Source: Paraburkholderia tagetis (GTDB lineage Bacteria; Pseudomonadota; Gammaproteobacteria; Burkholderiales; Burkholderiaceae). Taken from it: a stretch of DNA of 64,000 nucleotides. The notes beneath the pieces are model-generated. The model was not told the DNA's origin. It saw only the letters and a program-made list of their open reading frames with translations, and did not search any database. Position numbers and translations under genes: made by a program. The stretch's first letter is position 1, and each line of letters starts with the position of its first letter. Location: assembly GCF_022213065.1 (NCBI RefSeq), contig NZ_JAKLJA010000014.1:100568-164567 (forward strand), written 5' to 3'. This document shows, piece by piece, positions 17,506-26,500 of the stretch.

Positions 17506-18156
17506 ATGACGGTGATCGTGGTGGCGAACCCCAAGGGCGGCGTCGGCAAAAGCACGCTGTCCACCAATCTGGCCGGCTATTTCGCGGCGCAAGGCGAGTG
17601 GGTCGCGCTCGCGGACCTCGACCGGCAGCAGTCGGCGCACGCATGGCTCGACCTGCGGCCCGCGACGCTGCCGGCCATCGAAAGCTGGGGCGTGGATCTC
17701 GACAACCCGGTGAAGCCGCCCAAGGGGCTCGAGCACGCCGTCATCGACACGCCGGCGGGCCTGCATGGCAACCGGCTCGCTGCGATCGTTGCGCTCGCGG
17801 ACAAGGTGATCGTGCCGCTGCAGCCGTCCATGTTCGACATTCTCGCGACGAAGGACTTTCTGGACCGGCTCGCCAAGGAAAAGGCGGTGAAGAAGGGCGC
17901 CATCAAGGTGGGCGTGGTGGGCATGCGGGTGGATGCGCGCACGCGCTCGGCCGAGCAGTTGCAGCGCTTCGTGGAGGGGCTCGATCTGCCCGTGCTGGGC
18001 TATCTGCGCGACACGCAGAACTACGTGCAGCTTGCGGCCCACGGGCTCACGCTGTGGGATGTCGCGAAAAGCCGGGTGGAGAAGGACCTTGAGCAATGGA
18101 AGCCGATCGTGTCGTGGGTGGACGGCAACCAGGCGGGGCCCGAGGCCGCCCGGTGA
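17506..18156 (+). CDS. Orphan ParA-family ATPase
   Basis: A 216-residue ParA/MinD-like P-loop ATPase. The deviant Walker A KGGVGKST lies at 10-17 (MTVIVVANPKGGVGKSTLST), followed by LADLDRQQSAHAWLDLR and the Walker B-like region AVIDTPAGLHGN. It is short, lacks an N-terminal HTH, and no parB follows, so it belongs with the small orphan ParA/VirC1-like ATPases that position protein complexes, not plasmid partition systems. The ATG at 17506 follows a GGGAG-like ribosome site. What it positions is unknown. It is convergent with panD across a repeat-rich spacer. Confidence 0.87.
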   Translation: MTVIVVANPKGGVGKSTLSTNLAGYFAAQGEWVALADLDRQQSAHAWLDLRPATLPAIESWGVDLDNPVKPPKGLEHAVIDTPAGLHGNRLAAIVALADKVIVPLQPSMFDILATKDFLDRLAKEKAVKKGAIKVGVVGMRVDARTRSAEQLQRFVEGLDLPVLGYLRDTQNYVQLAAHGLTLWDVAKSRVEKDLEQWKPIVSWVDGNQAGPEAAR

Positions 18157-18190
18157 TGCATGCCGCGGCGGGCAGGGCGCCCGCCGCATG

Positions 18191-18250
18191 AGCCGAAGCC
18201 CGAGCCGAGCCGAAGCCGAGCCCGAAGCCGAGCCCGAAGCCGAGCCCCCG
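18191..18250. repeat. Tandem GCCGAGCCCGAA-type repeats
   Basis: About five imperfect copies of a 12-bp unit (GCCGAGCCCGAA and variants) lie in the convergent space between parA and panD. No classical terminator is seen here. The array could have arisen by slippage. Confidence 0.7.
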
Positions 18251-18262
18251 GCCTCTCGCGCC

Positions 18263-18649
18263 TTAGCTCCAGCTTTGCGTCGGCACGTGGTCGCGGCTGC
18301 CCTTGATGCGATTGTTCTCGTCGACGAACACGAGATCCGGCTTCCAGCCCGCCTTCAGCTCTTCTTCTTCCACGTTCGCGAAAGCCGCGATGATCACGAG
18401 GTCGCCCAGCTGTGCGCGGCGCGCGGCCGAGCCGTTCAGCGAGATCATGCCGCTGCCGCGCTCGCCCTTGATCGCGTAGGTCGTGAAGCGCTCGCCGTTG
18501 TTGATGTTCCAGATGTCGATGCGCTCGTTCTCGACGATGTTCGCCGCTTCGAGCAGGTTCTCGTCGATCGCGCACGAGCCTTCGTAGTGCAGCTCGCAGT
18601 GCGTGACGGCGACACGGTGGATCTTCGACTTGAGCATATGGCGTTGCAT
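18263..18649 (-). CDS. panD: Aspartate 1-decarboxylase proenzyme
   Basis: Pyruvoyl-dependent enzyme producing beta-alanine for pantothenate synthesis. The 128-residue proprotein cleaves itself at G-S in HYEGSCAID, making the pyruvoyl group from the serine. Other family segments are ERIDIWNINNGERFTTYAIK, GSGMISLNGSAARRAQLGDL and DLVFVDENNRI. The ATG at 18649 is preceded by a good GAGGAGA ribosome site 7-8 bases upstream, so MQRHMLKSKIHR is preferred over the internal MLKSK start. It lies downstream of panC, its pathway partner, 137 bp away on the same strand. Confidence 0.95.
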   Translation of the reverse strand: MQRHMLKSKIHRVAVTHCELHYEGSCAIDENLLEAANIVENERIDIWNINNGERFTTYAIKGERGSGMISLNGSAARRAQLGDLVIIAAFANVEEEELKAGWKPDLVFVDENNRIKGSRDHVPTQSWS

Positions 18650-18786
18650 GGTGAGTCTCCTCAGGCGGGCGGGCGCGCGGCCCGCCGCGGGTGATGCTGA
18701 AAAAGCGGCTGAAAAAGGCCACCAAAAGAGCGGCCAAAGCAAGCGCGCTGAAAAACCTCTGAAAGGGCGCGAAGGCCGCGCGGCGC

Positions 18787-19629
18787 TCAGATCTCGAGGT
18801 TGTCGATCAGGCGCGTGGGGCCGAGCTTGGCTGCGGCCAGCACGACGAGCGGCGCATCGGCATCGGCGGCGACGCCTGGTGCGGGCGGCAGCAGGTTCGC
18901 CTGCTTGCGGATGGCGATGTAATCGGGCTTCCAGCCACGCGCGGCGAGCGTGGCCATGGCTTCGAGCTCGAGCTGCTGGAAGTCGCGGCGGCCCGAGAGC
19001 ACCGACTCGCGAATCCCGCGCAGCACGCCCGCCAGTTGCGGCGCCTCTGCGCGCTCGGCCGGCGAGAGATAGCGGTTGCGCGAGCTGAGCGCGAGGCCGT
19101 CACTATCGCGCACGGTTTCAGCGGCGATTATCTCGGTCGGCAGCGCGAATTGCTTGCACATCGCGCGCACGATCATCAACTGCTGGTAATCCTTTTTGCC
19201 GAACACCGCGACGCGCGGCTGCACGCACGACATCAGCTTCATGACGACCGTGCACACGCCCTCGAAAAAACCGGGTCGGAACTCGCCTTCGAGAATGTCG
19301 CCCAGATCGTGCGGCGGCCGCACGCGATACTCCTGCGGCTGCGGATACATGTCGGCCTCGGTGGGCGCGAATAGCACGTAGACGTTTTCCTTCTGCAGCT
19401 TCTCGATGTCGTCCTGGAGCGTGCGCGGATATTTGTCGAAGTCTTCGTTGGGGCCGAACTGGAGGCGGTTGACGAAGATGCTCGCCACCACCGGGTCGCC
19501 GTGCTGGCGCGCGAGGCGCATCAGCGAGAGGTGGCCTTCGTGCAGGTTGCCCATGGTCGGCACGAACGCGGTGCGGTTTTGGCCGCGCAACTGGTCGCGC
19601 AGTTCCTGAATCGAGCTGATGACTTTCAT
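18787..19629 (-). CDS. panC: Pantothenate synthetase
   Basis: Condenses pantoate and beta-alanine with ATP to give pantothenate. The 280-residue cytidylyltransferase-fold enzyme shows FVPTMGNLHEGHLSLMRLAR with the HxGH nucleotide motif, VVASIFVNRLQFGPNEDFDKYPRT, FGKKDYQQLMIVRAM and SSRNRYLSPAERAEAP. The start at 19629 gives MKVISSIQELRDQLRGQNR, as in the family. PanD immediately downstream supplies its beta-alanine substrate. A -10-like TACAAT lies 126 bp upstream. Confidence 0.97.
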   Translation of the reverse strand: MKVISSIQELRDQLRGQNRTAFVPTMGNLHEGHLSLMRLARQHGDPVVASIFVNRLQFGPNEDFDKYPRTLQDDIEKLQKENVYVLFAPTEADMYPQPQEYRVRPPHDLGDILEGEFRPGFFEGVCTVVMKLMSCVQPRVAVFGKKDYQQLMIVRAMCKQFALPTEIIAAETVRDSDGLALSSRNRYLSPAERAEAPQLAGVLRGIRESVLSGRRDFQQLELEAMATLAARGWKPDYIAIRKQANLLPPAPGVAADADAPLVVLAAAKLGPTRLIDNLEI

Positions 19630-19754
19630 GATCGGATGCGTTATGCCTCGCACGGGGCAAGACGGGTTGCGGCAAGCGGCGAAACGCGCGGCGCACCAGG
19701 GCGCGCGGCTGGCCGGATGGCGTGTGCCCGGCCCGTCAGGGGCAGGCGCGGGCG

Positions 19755-19760
19755 ATTGTA
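19755..19760 (-). promoter_or_regulatory. Candidate -10 box for panC-panD
   Basis: Minus-strand TACAAT in the context CTCTACAATCGCC, the best -10 match in the scpA-panC spacer (19630-19906). A matching -35 is weak, so panC-panD may have its own promoter in addition to read-through from scpA. Confidence 0.4.
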
Positions 19761-19906
19761 GAGGATTTGGGCGTGCTGCGCAGCCGCTTCGGATGGGGGG
19801 TTATCCTGGCCCCGCGCGGAGGAGTCCGCTGGAAGTCGATATGGGGCCGGGTCAATTGGGGTGCCCAGACGGCTTGGGCAGGCACGGGGTACAGGCGGCT
19901 GGCGGC

Positions 19907-20875
19907 CTAGGCGGGCAAATACGCGAGGCGCACGTATATTGGCGCGAACGGCTCGGCCTGAGTGATCTCGATGAGCGACTCGCGCGCGAGTTCGAGCATG
20001 GCGATGAAGTTCACGACCACGACGGGCACGCCGCGCGTGGTGTCGAAGAGTTCCGAGAATTCCATGAAGCGCGCACCCTGGAGCCGGCGCAGGATCACGC
20101 TCATATGCTCGCGCACCGAAAGCTCTTCGCGCGAGATCTTGTGGTGCTGCACGAGTTTCGCGCGCTTGATGACGTCGGCCCACGCTGCGCGCAGGTCGTT
20201 GCTGTCCACGTCGGGAAAGCGCGGCGTGATGCTCTGCTCGATATAGACCTCGGCGCGCATGAAGTCGCGGCCGAGCTGCGGCAGGCGGTCGATGCGCTGC
20301 GCGGCGAGCTTCATCTGCTCGTATTCGAGCAGGCGACGCACGAGTTCCGCGCGCGGGTCTTCCGCTTCCTCGCCGGTATCGGCCTTCTTGACCGGCAGCA
20401 GCATGCGCGACTTGATCTCGATGAGCATGGCCGCCATCAGCAGGTATTCCGCGGCGAGTTCGAGATTGGTCTTGCGCAGTTGCTCGACGTAGCCCAGGTA
20501 TTGCGTCGTGACATCCGCCATCGGAATGTCGAGCACGTTGAAGTTCTGCTTGCGGATCAGGTAGAGCAGCAGATCGAGCGGACCTTCGAACGTTTCGAGA
20601 AAGACTTCGAGCGCGTCGGGCGGGATGTAGAGGTCTTGCGGGAGCTTGAACAGCGGCTCGCCATACAGACGCGCGAACGCGACGCCGTCGACCGTGTCGG
20701 GCGTCGAATCCGTGGCGGGGGCGCTGAGCGCTTCGCCCGGGCTGGCTGTCTGGCTTGCCGGGCCCGTCGGGTGCGCCGGAGCATGATGCGCTTCGGCACC
20801 GGCTGGAAGGACATGACCTGGGTTGGCCCGTCCTTCGGCCTCGTTAGCCATGTCGGCCCCGTCGGCCTCGGCCAT
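19907..20875 (-). CDS. scpA: Segregation and condensation protein ScpA
   Basis: Kleisin subunit of the Smc-ScpAB chromosome condensin. The 322-residue protein has a variable, disordered N-terminus of about 75 residues (Ala/Pro/Thr rich), then the conserved core VFLETFEGPLDLLLYLIRKQ, NFNVLDIPMADVTTQYLGYV, and AAEYLLMAAMLIEIKSRMLL, and a C-terminal winged-helix segment (VREHMSVILRRLQGARFMEF). The start overlaps the stop of the DUF3460 gene (TGATG), so the two genes are coupled. scpB is not in this window. Confidence 0.94.
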   Translation of the reverse strand: MAEADGADMANEAEGRANPGHVLPAGAEAHHAPAHPTGPASQTASPGEALSAPATDSTPDTVDGVAFARLYGEPLFKLPQDLYIPPDALEVFLETFEGPLDLLLYLIRKQNFNVLDIPMADVTTQYLGYVEQLRKTNLELAAEYLLMAAMLIEIKSRMLLPVKKADTGEEAEDPRAELVRRLLEYEQMKLAAQRIDRLPQLGRDFMRAEVYIEQSITPRFPDVDSNDLRAAWADVIKRAKLVQHHKISREELSVREHMSVILRRLQGARFMEFSELFDTTRGVPVVVVNFIAMLELARESLIEITQAEPFAPIYVRLAYLPA

Positions 20876-21060
20876 CAGAAGTTCTGGTAGTAGACGTAGG
20901 GCGTCTGCTTGACGCGCGAGGCTTGCTGGCGCTCGCGCTCATCGAGGTCGAGCGGCTGCTTGTCCCACAGGAGCGAGCGACCCTTGCGCTGCTGCTCTTC
21001 GAGGTCCGGCTTCTGCTCTTTGAGTTGATTCAGGAATTGCGTGATTTCCGACTGATACAT
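20875..21060 (-). CDS. DUF3460 small protein
   Basis: A 61-residue protein, MYQSEITQFLNQLKEQKPDL at the start and a C-terminal RVKQTPYVYYQNF, the pattern of DUF3460, a family limited largely to Burkholderiales and usually found just upstream of scpA. Strongly charged (Glu, Gln, Arg), with no membrane segment. Function unknown; coupling to scpA by a 1-bp overlap suggests co-regulation and perhaps chromosome-related work. Confidence 0.88.
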   Translation of the reverse strand: MYQSEITQFLNQLKEQKPDLEEQQRKGRSLLWDKQPLDLDERERQQASRVKQTPYVYYQNF

Positions 21061-21548
21061 GGCTAATGTCCGTCGCGAGGAGTGCGATTAGTACGATTCG
21101 TGTGCGTAGTCGCGCCAAGGCGGCCGCGTCCGATGCGCCCGCCCATGTGCGTGTCGGCCGCAATTTTACCGCAAGCGCCGGGCGCGGAACATCCTGACGG
21201 GCGGCGCGTATCGATGCCTGCCCGGCGCACCAGGGACAGCGGGGGGCGGGACTGCAGCAGCGTACCCCAGCGGGCGCGAGGGAGGATAGCCGCCGGGCGA
21301 AGACGGCGCTGGAGCGGCGTCCGGGGCGCTCGGGCTGTCCCGCTACAGCGCTTCTTTGCGGCCCTTGTTGCGCCGCATCCTGGGGTTTTCGAGCGCCGAT
21401 GTGGTGAAATAGCGCGTTTGCGCCCGCATCGCCGCAAGAGACTCGCGCGCGGGGCGCCTGAAATGGGTAAAAGAACGACGGCTGGAGGTCTTGTTTGGCG
21501 GGCAGGGTGATCGAAGCGTTGCGTGTAAAGCGGCGTCCCTCGCGGGTG
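21061..21548. other. Divergent spacer DUF3460 / tamA
   Basis: Up to 488 bp without a supported gene. A very long minus-strand open frame crosses it but continues antisense through tamA and has shadow composition. The spacer holds GGAGG at 21484-21488, six bases before an in-frame TTG (21495) that could be the true tamA start. Confidence 0.45.
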
Positions 21549-23447
21549 ATGCGGCATGGGCACGCCGCCGCGGCGTGCGCCACCGGCACGCGCGTTGCCC
21601 GCTTGCGTGCCGCGGTCCACGACTTGTCGTGCCTGCCCCGCGCGCCACGCTTGCCTCGTCTCTCCCTGCGCTTCTTCGCATGGCTTGCCGCGGGCTTCCT
21701 CGCCACTCTCATGACCGCAGCGCCCGCGCGGGCCGATCTGGCCAGCCTGCTGCCGTGGTCGCACAAGCGCACCTACTACGACGTCGACATCCAGACCTCG
21801 CCGCGCGAGCTGCGCAAGCTGCTCGAAGCGCACCTCGACCTCGCGCGTTTTTCCACGCGCTCCGGCGTCAACGACGACCAGTTCGAATTTCTCATCACCG
21901 CCACGCCGCAGCAGGTGCGCGACCTCGCGTCCACGGACGGCTATTTTTCGCCGGTGGTGCGCACCGACGTGCGCACCGACGAAAACGGCAAGCGCCGCGT
22001 GATCGTGCAGGTGGACGCGGGTCCGCGCACGACCATCTCGGCGGTGGCGCTGGCCTTTACCGGACCCGTGCAGACCGAGGACCCCGCGCAGGAAAACGCC
22101 ACGCGCTTTGCGTTCTCGCTGCACGAAGGCGATGCCTTCACGCAGTCCGGCTGGGACGGCGCCAAGAGCGCGGCGCTCAGGGCGTTGCAGGCGCGCCGCT
22201 ACCTGGGCGCGAAGATCGTGCGCTCCGAGGCGCGCGTGGATCCGCTCAAGCATGACGCGAAACTTTCCGTGACATTCGACAGCGGCCCGACCTTCACGAT
22301 GGGGCAGATCGACGTTTCGGGCACGCGGCGCTATCCGCAGAAGATCGTGAGCAACGTGAACCCGATCACGCCCGGCGAAATCTACGACGTCAGCCGCGTG
22401 ACCGAGCTGCAGCGCCAGGTCCAGAACACGCCGTACTACGCGAGCGTGGCCATCGACGTGGACGACAACACGCAAAAGCCCGAGCAGACGCCGCTGCACG
22501 TGAAGGTGAGCGAGTATCCGTACAACAACTTCCGTGGCGGCGTGGGCTACTCGACCGACACCGGCGCGCATGTCCAGGGCTCGTACACGTATCTCAACAC
22601 CTTTGGCTCGGCATGGCCGCTCCAGCTTTCGGGGCGGCTCGACCAGATCCAGAAGTACGGCCAGATCCAGTTGTCGATGCCGCCCGGCCCGCGCGCGTGG
22701 ACCAACAGCGTGCTCGCGTCGTACACGACCACCGACGTCTCGGACACCACCATCTACAGCCTGCGCGCCGGCGTGCAGCGCACGCGCACCTCGCAGAACA
22801 TCGACTATGCGTACTCGCTGCTCTACTACCAGGACCGCCTGTACCAGAACGCCGGGCCGCCCACCATGGCCCGTGCGCTCGTGCCTCAATGGTCGTGGAC
22901 CCGCCGCAACATCGACGATCCGCTGTTTCCGCGTTCGGGCAATGTCGTGCGCGTGGAGGCGGGCTTCGGCGTGAAGAACGCGGGCTCCGACGCCAACTTC
23001 GTCCGTGCCTACGCGCGCGGTCAGCAGTATCTGCCGATCGGCCGAGACGACCTCATGCTGTTTCGCGCCGAGATGGGCGGCGTGTTTACGCCAAGCAGCT
23101 CCTCGAATGTGCCTGCCTCGCTGCTGTTCCGCGCGGGCGGCTCGAACTCGGTGCGCGGCTACTCCTTCCAGAGCATCGGCGACAACGTCGCGGGCTCGAT
23201 CCTGCCGACCAAGTATCTCGTGACGGGATCGGCCGAATATCAGCACTGGTTCAATCACGACTGGGGCGGCGCGGTCTTCTTCGATGTCGGCACCGCCACC
23301 GATACCTGGGGAGAAAAGGTCTTCTATCCGGGCGCGGGCTTTGGCGCGCGCTGGCGCAGCCCCGTCGGTCCGGTCAATCTCGATCTTGCGTACGGTTTTC
23401 GCGACCGCAGAGTGCGGCCCTACGTGACTCTCGGAATCGCATTCTGA
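21549..23447 (+). CDS. tamA: Translocation and assembly module TamA (BamA-family outer-membrane protein)
   Basis: Outer-membrane beta-barrel that works with TamB in envelope assembly and phospholipid traffic. From ATG 21549 the protein is 632 residues. It has a signal-like segment LRFFAWLAAGFLATLMTAAP ending ARA, about three POTRA domains (to about residue 320) and a C-terminal Omp85 barrel with the conserved lid motif RAGGSNSVRGYSFQSIGDNV and a terminal strand VRPYVTLGIAF ending in Phe. The N-terminus is uncertain: a TTG at 21495 has a better Shine-Dalgarno (GGAGG, spacing 6). tamB follows after 61 bp. Confidence 0.92.
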   Translation: MRHGHAAAACATGTRVARLRAAVHDLSCLPRAPRLPRLSLRFFAWLAAGFLATLMTAAPARADLASLLPWSHKRTYYDVDIQTSPRELRKLLEAHLDLARFSTRSGVNDDQFEFLITATPQQVRDLASTDGYFSPVVRTDVRTDENGKRRVIVQVDAGPRTTISAVALAFTGPVQTEDPAQENATRFAFSLHEGDAFTQSGWDGAKSAALRALQARRYLGAKIVRSEARVDPLKHDAKLSVTFDSGPTFTMGQIDVSGTRRYPQKIVSNVNPITPGEIYDVSRVTELQRQVQNTPYYASVAIDVDDNTQKPEQTPLHVKVSEYPYNNFRGGVGYSTDTGAHVQGSYTYLNTFGSAWPLQLSGRLDQIQKYGQIQLSMPPGPRAWTNSVLASYTTTDVSDTTIYSLRAGVQRTRTSQNIDYAYSLLYYQDRLYQNAGPPTMARALVPQWSWTRRNIDDPLFPRSGNVVRVEAGFGVKNAGSDANFVRAYARGQQYLPIGRDDLMLFRAEMGGVFTPSSSSNVPASLLFRAGGSNSVRGYSFQSIGDNVAGSILPTKYLVTGSAEYQHWFNHDWGGAVFFDVGTATDTWGEKVFYPGAGFGARWRSPVGPVNLDLAYGFRDRRVRPYVTLGIAF

Positions 23448-23508
23448 TGATGACGCTTGCCACGCTCCGCGCCGCTTCGACGCCGCTGCTCGCCATGGAG
23501 TGCACCGC

Positions 23509-26500
23509 ATGAGCGCGCACGAACGCTTACGTTGCGCGGGTTGGCTCGTGCCCAGGATGGCGTTTGCCGCGCCGTCGGAGGGGGGGGGGGGGCCGCCGTC
23601 TGAACCGCCGCGGGGCGGCGACGGCACGGGTGGAACGGGTGGGTCGAATGGAGCGAACGGAGCCGGCGGCGCTGGCGCCCCGCCGTCCGGCGAAGGCCGC
23701 GAGCCGGACGCACCGCCGCCGCGCCGCCGCCGCCGGGTGTGGAAATCGCTTGCGTGGGCGGTTGCCGCGCCGGTGCTGATCGTCGCGCTGGTGGCCGGGC
23801 TCGTCTACGGCGTGGCGACGACCGAGCGCGGCACGGCCTGGGCCTGGCGCGCGGCCGTGAAGGTGATGGGCGGTCAACTGGCGGGCACGCTCGACGGCGG
23901 CACCATCGCAACGGGCCTGCGCTTGCACGACGTGAGCTGGCGCGGCAAGGACGGCACGACCTTCGCGATCGACCGCGCGAGCAGCCAGTGGGCACTGGAA
24001 ATTCATGAGGGCCGGCCCTGGCGCTTCGTGCTCGACTATCTGCATGTGGGCGACGTCGATGCGCGCATCGTGCCGTCCGCCACCACTGAGCCTTCGTCGC
24101 CGATGACGCTGCCGGGCGATCTGCGGCTGCCGCTCGCGCTCGAGATCCGCGATGTGCGCGTGGCGAAGCTCACGCTGCACCAAGGCACCTCGGCCACCGA
24201 GTTCTCGAATTTCGCCTTCCATGGCCGCAGCGACGGACGGCACCACGAGGCGGCCGTCGAGCAGCTCGATACGCCATATGGCGCGCTGAACGCGAGCGCG
24301 AAGCTCGACGGCGTGCGGCCGTTCGCACTCTCGGGCACCCTCGGCTACGCGGGCAAGGTGAACAACGAGGACGTGCAGATGAACGCGCGCCTGGGCGGAT
24401 CGCTGGAGGCGCTCAGCGCCGAAATCGCGGCGAGCGGCATGAAGCTGACGGGGCAGGCGCACCTCGAGGCGGCGCCGTTCGCGGCGGTGCCGCTCAAGCG
24501 CGCGACGCTGGCGTTCGATCACGTGAACCCGCAGGCGTTCGCGCCGGGCGCGCCGCTCGCCGATCTCGCGTTGCGCGCCGATCTGGAACCGGCGCAGGGC
24601 GGCGTCAAGCCGTTCGCGTCCGAGGCGGCGTCGCAGGCGGCGGCGTCCGGCGCAGCCCTCGCTTCGGGGGCTTCGGGCGCTTCAAGCGCCGCGCCGGGCC
24701 ACGAGAATCCCAACGCGGCCGGCTTTACGGTTGCGGGCACCGTGTCGGTCGTCAACGCGAAGCCGGGCGCCATCGATGCGCATCTGCTGCCGCTCATCGA
24801 CGCGCGCACGGACGTCGTGCTCGATGCACACACGCAACGCCTCTCGAACCTGAACGTGCGGCTCGTGAAGCACGCGACGGTGACGGGCGGCGGCGTACTG
24901 AGCGGGCGTAACGGCCGCTTCGACCTCAAGGTGGCGGCACTCGATCTGAACGCGCTCGAAGGGAGCGTGCTCCCGACGCAACTGGCCGGGCCGATCACCG
25001 TGCGCCTCGCTGGCGACGCGCAGAGCGTCGCGCTCGATCTTGCCGATCCGAAGGCCGCGCTGCGCCTGCAAGGCAAGGTGACGCAGGATCGCGCGCGTCT
25101 CGCCTTCAACGACGTGCGGCTGAGCTCGGGCGCAGGGCATCTCGACATCACGGGCGCACTCAAGCATGACGCCCATTCCAGCTACACGCTCAAGGCGGTG
25201 CTGACCAATTTCGATCCGCTTGCGCTGGCGTCGCAGGTGCCGACGCGCACGAGCGCGGCACATAAGCCGGTCAAACCCGCAGCGCCCACCGATGCGCAAC
25301 GCGCCGCCGAAAAGAATGCCCTGAATCCGCGACGCAACCTCGCGCTCAATCCGGCGATGAACCCCGCGCTCAATCCGGCGCAGACGAGCGAGCAGGCAAA
25401 CGCGCAGAACGTCGCGCGCAATACCACTCAAAGCGCAACGCAAAGCGCCACCCAGGCCACAAAGCAAACCGCGACACCGAAAACGGCCCCACGCAAATCC
25501 GCACCCAAGGCCCCGGCGCGACGCATCGTGGCGCGCGTGAACGGCACGCTCAACGCCAGCGGCATGCTCGCGCCCACTTTCACGACGAAGGCTCAGTTCA
25601 AGCTCGGCCCGAGTGTCTACGACAACCTGCCGCTCAGCGGCGAGGGCCTCGTCCAGCTAGCAGGTTCGCGCATCCTGCCGAGCCGCGCGAATCTCTCGGT
25701 CGCGGGCAATACCGTCGATCTGCAGGGCAGCTTCGGCGTGCGTGGCGACCGCCTGCGCTTTCGCGTGGATGCGCCGCAGCTCGACCGGCTCGGCTTCGGC
25801 GTCGCGGGCCAACTGGCGGCGAGCGGCGACCTGACCGGCACCTTCGCGCATCCCGACGTGACGCTCGACTACAAGGCCGCGAACGTGGTGATCGGCGAGA
25901 ACCGGGTCGGCCACGCCGAGGGCCGCGCCGAAGCGCACGACGGCGCGAACGGGGCGCTCGCCTTCAGCGCCGACGCGAGCGGTATCGCGGTGGCGGGCGT
26001 CGACATCACGACGCTGAGCGCGCGCCTTTCCGGCACGCGCGCGAAGCATGCGCTCACCGCGAGCGCGAAGGGCAAGGTGCAGGGGCAGCCGATCGACTTC
26101 GCGGTGGCGGCCAACGGCAAGCTCTCGGACACCCGCGAGGGTACGCGCTGGGACGGCACGCTCACGCAGCTCGAGAATCGCGGCGTGCCGGGCGTGAAGC
26201 TGGAGGCGCCGGTGACGGTGAGCGCGGGGCCGGGCAAGGTCACGCTCGGCGCGGCGCGCATCGCGGCCATTGGCGCCTCGCTCGACTTGAAGTCGTTCGA
26301 TCTCGACCACGGCCGCATCCGCTCGGCGGGCACGCTCACGAACGTCTCGGTCGCGCGCATCATGCAATTGCGCCAGCAGTTCACGGGCGTGCCGTCCACG
26401 CTCAAATCGGATCTGGTCTTCGATGGCGACTGGGACTTTTCGATCGGCCAGAGCGCGAGCGGCTATGTGCAGGTGAAGCGCCGCTCGGGCGACATCACGA

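Noticed and set aside
17506..18156. Plasmid-type partition locus
   Set aside because: No parB follows and no centromere-like repeats are seen; the 12-bp array downstream is low-complexity GCC/GAG sequence.
21063..23627. An 854-codon minus-strand open frame
   Set aside because: It lies antisense to tamA for most of its length, is Arg/Ala/His-rich as expected of GC-rich shadow frames, and shows no family motif, whereas the plus strand encodes clear POTRA and barrel sequence.
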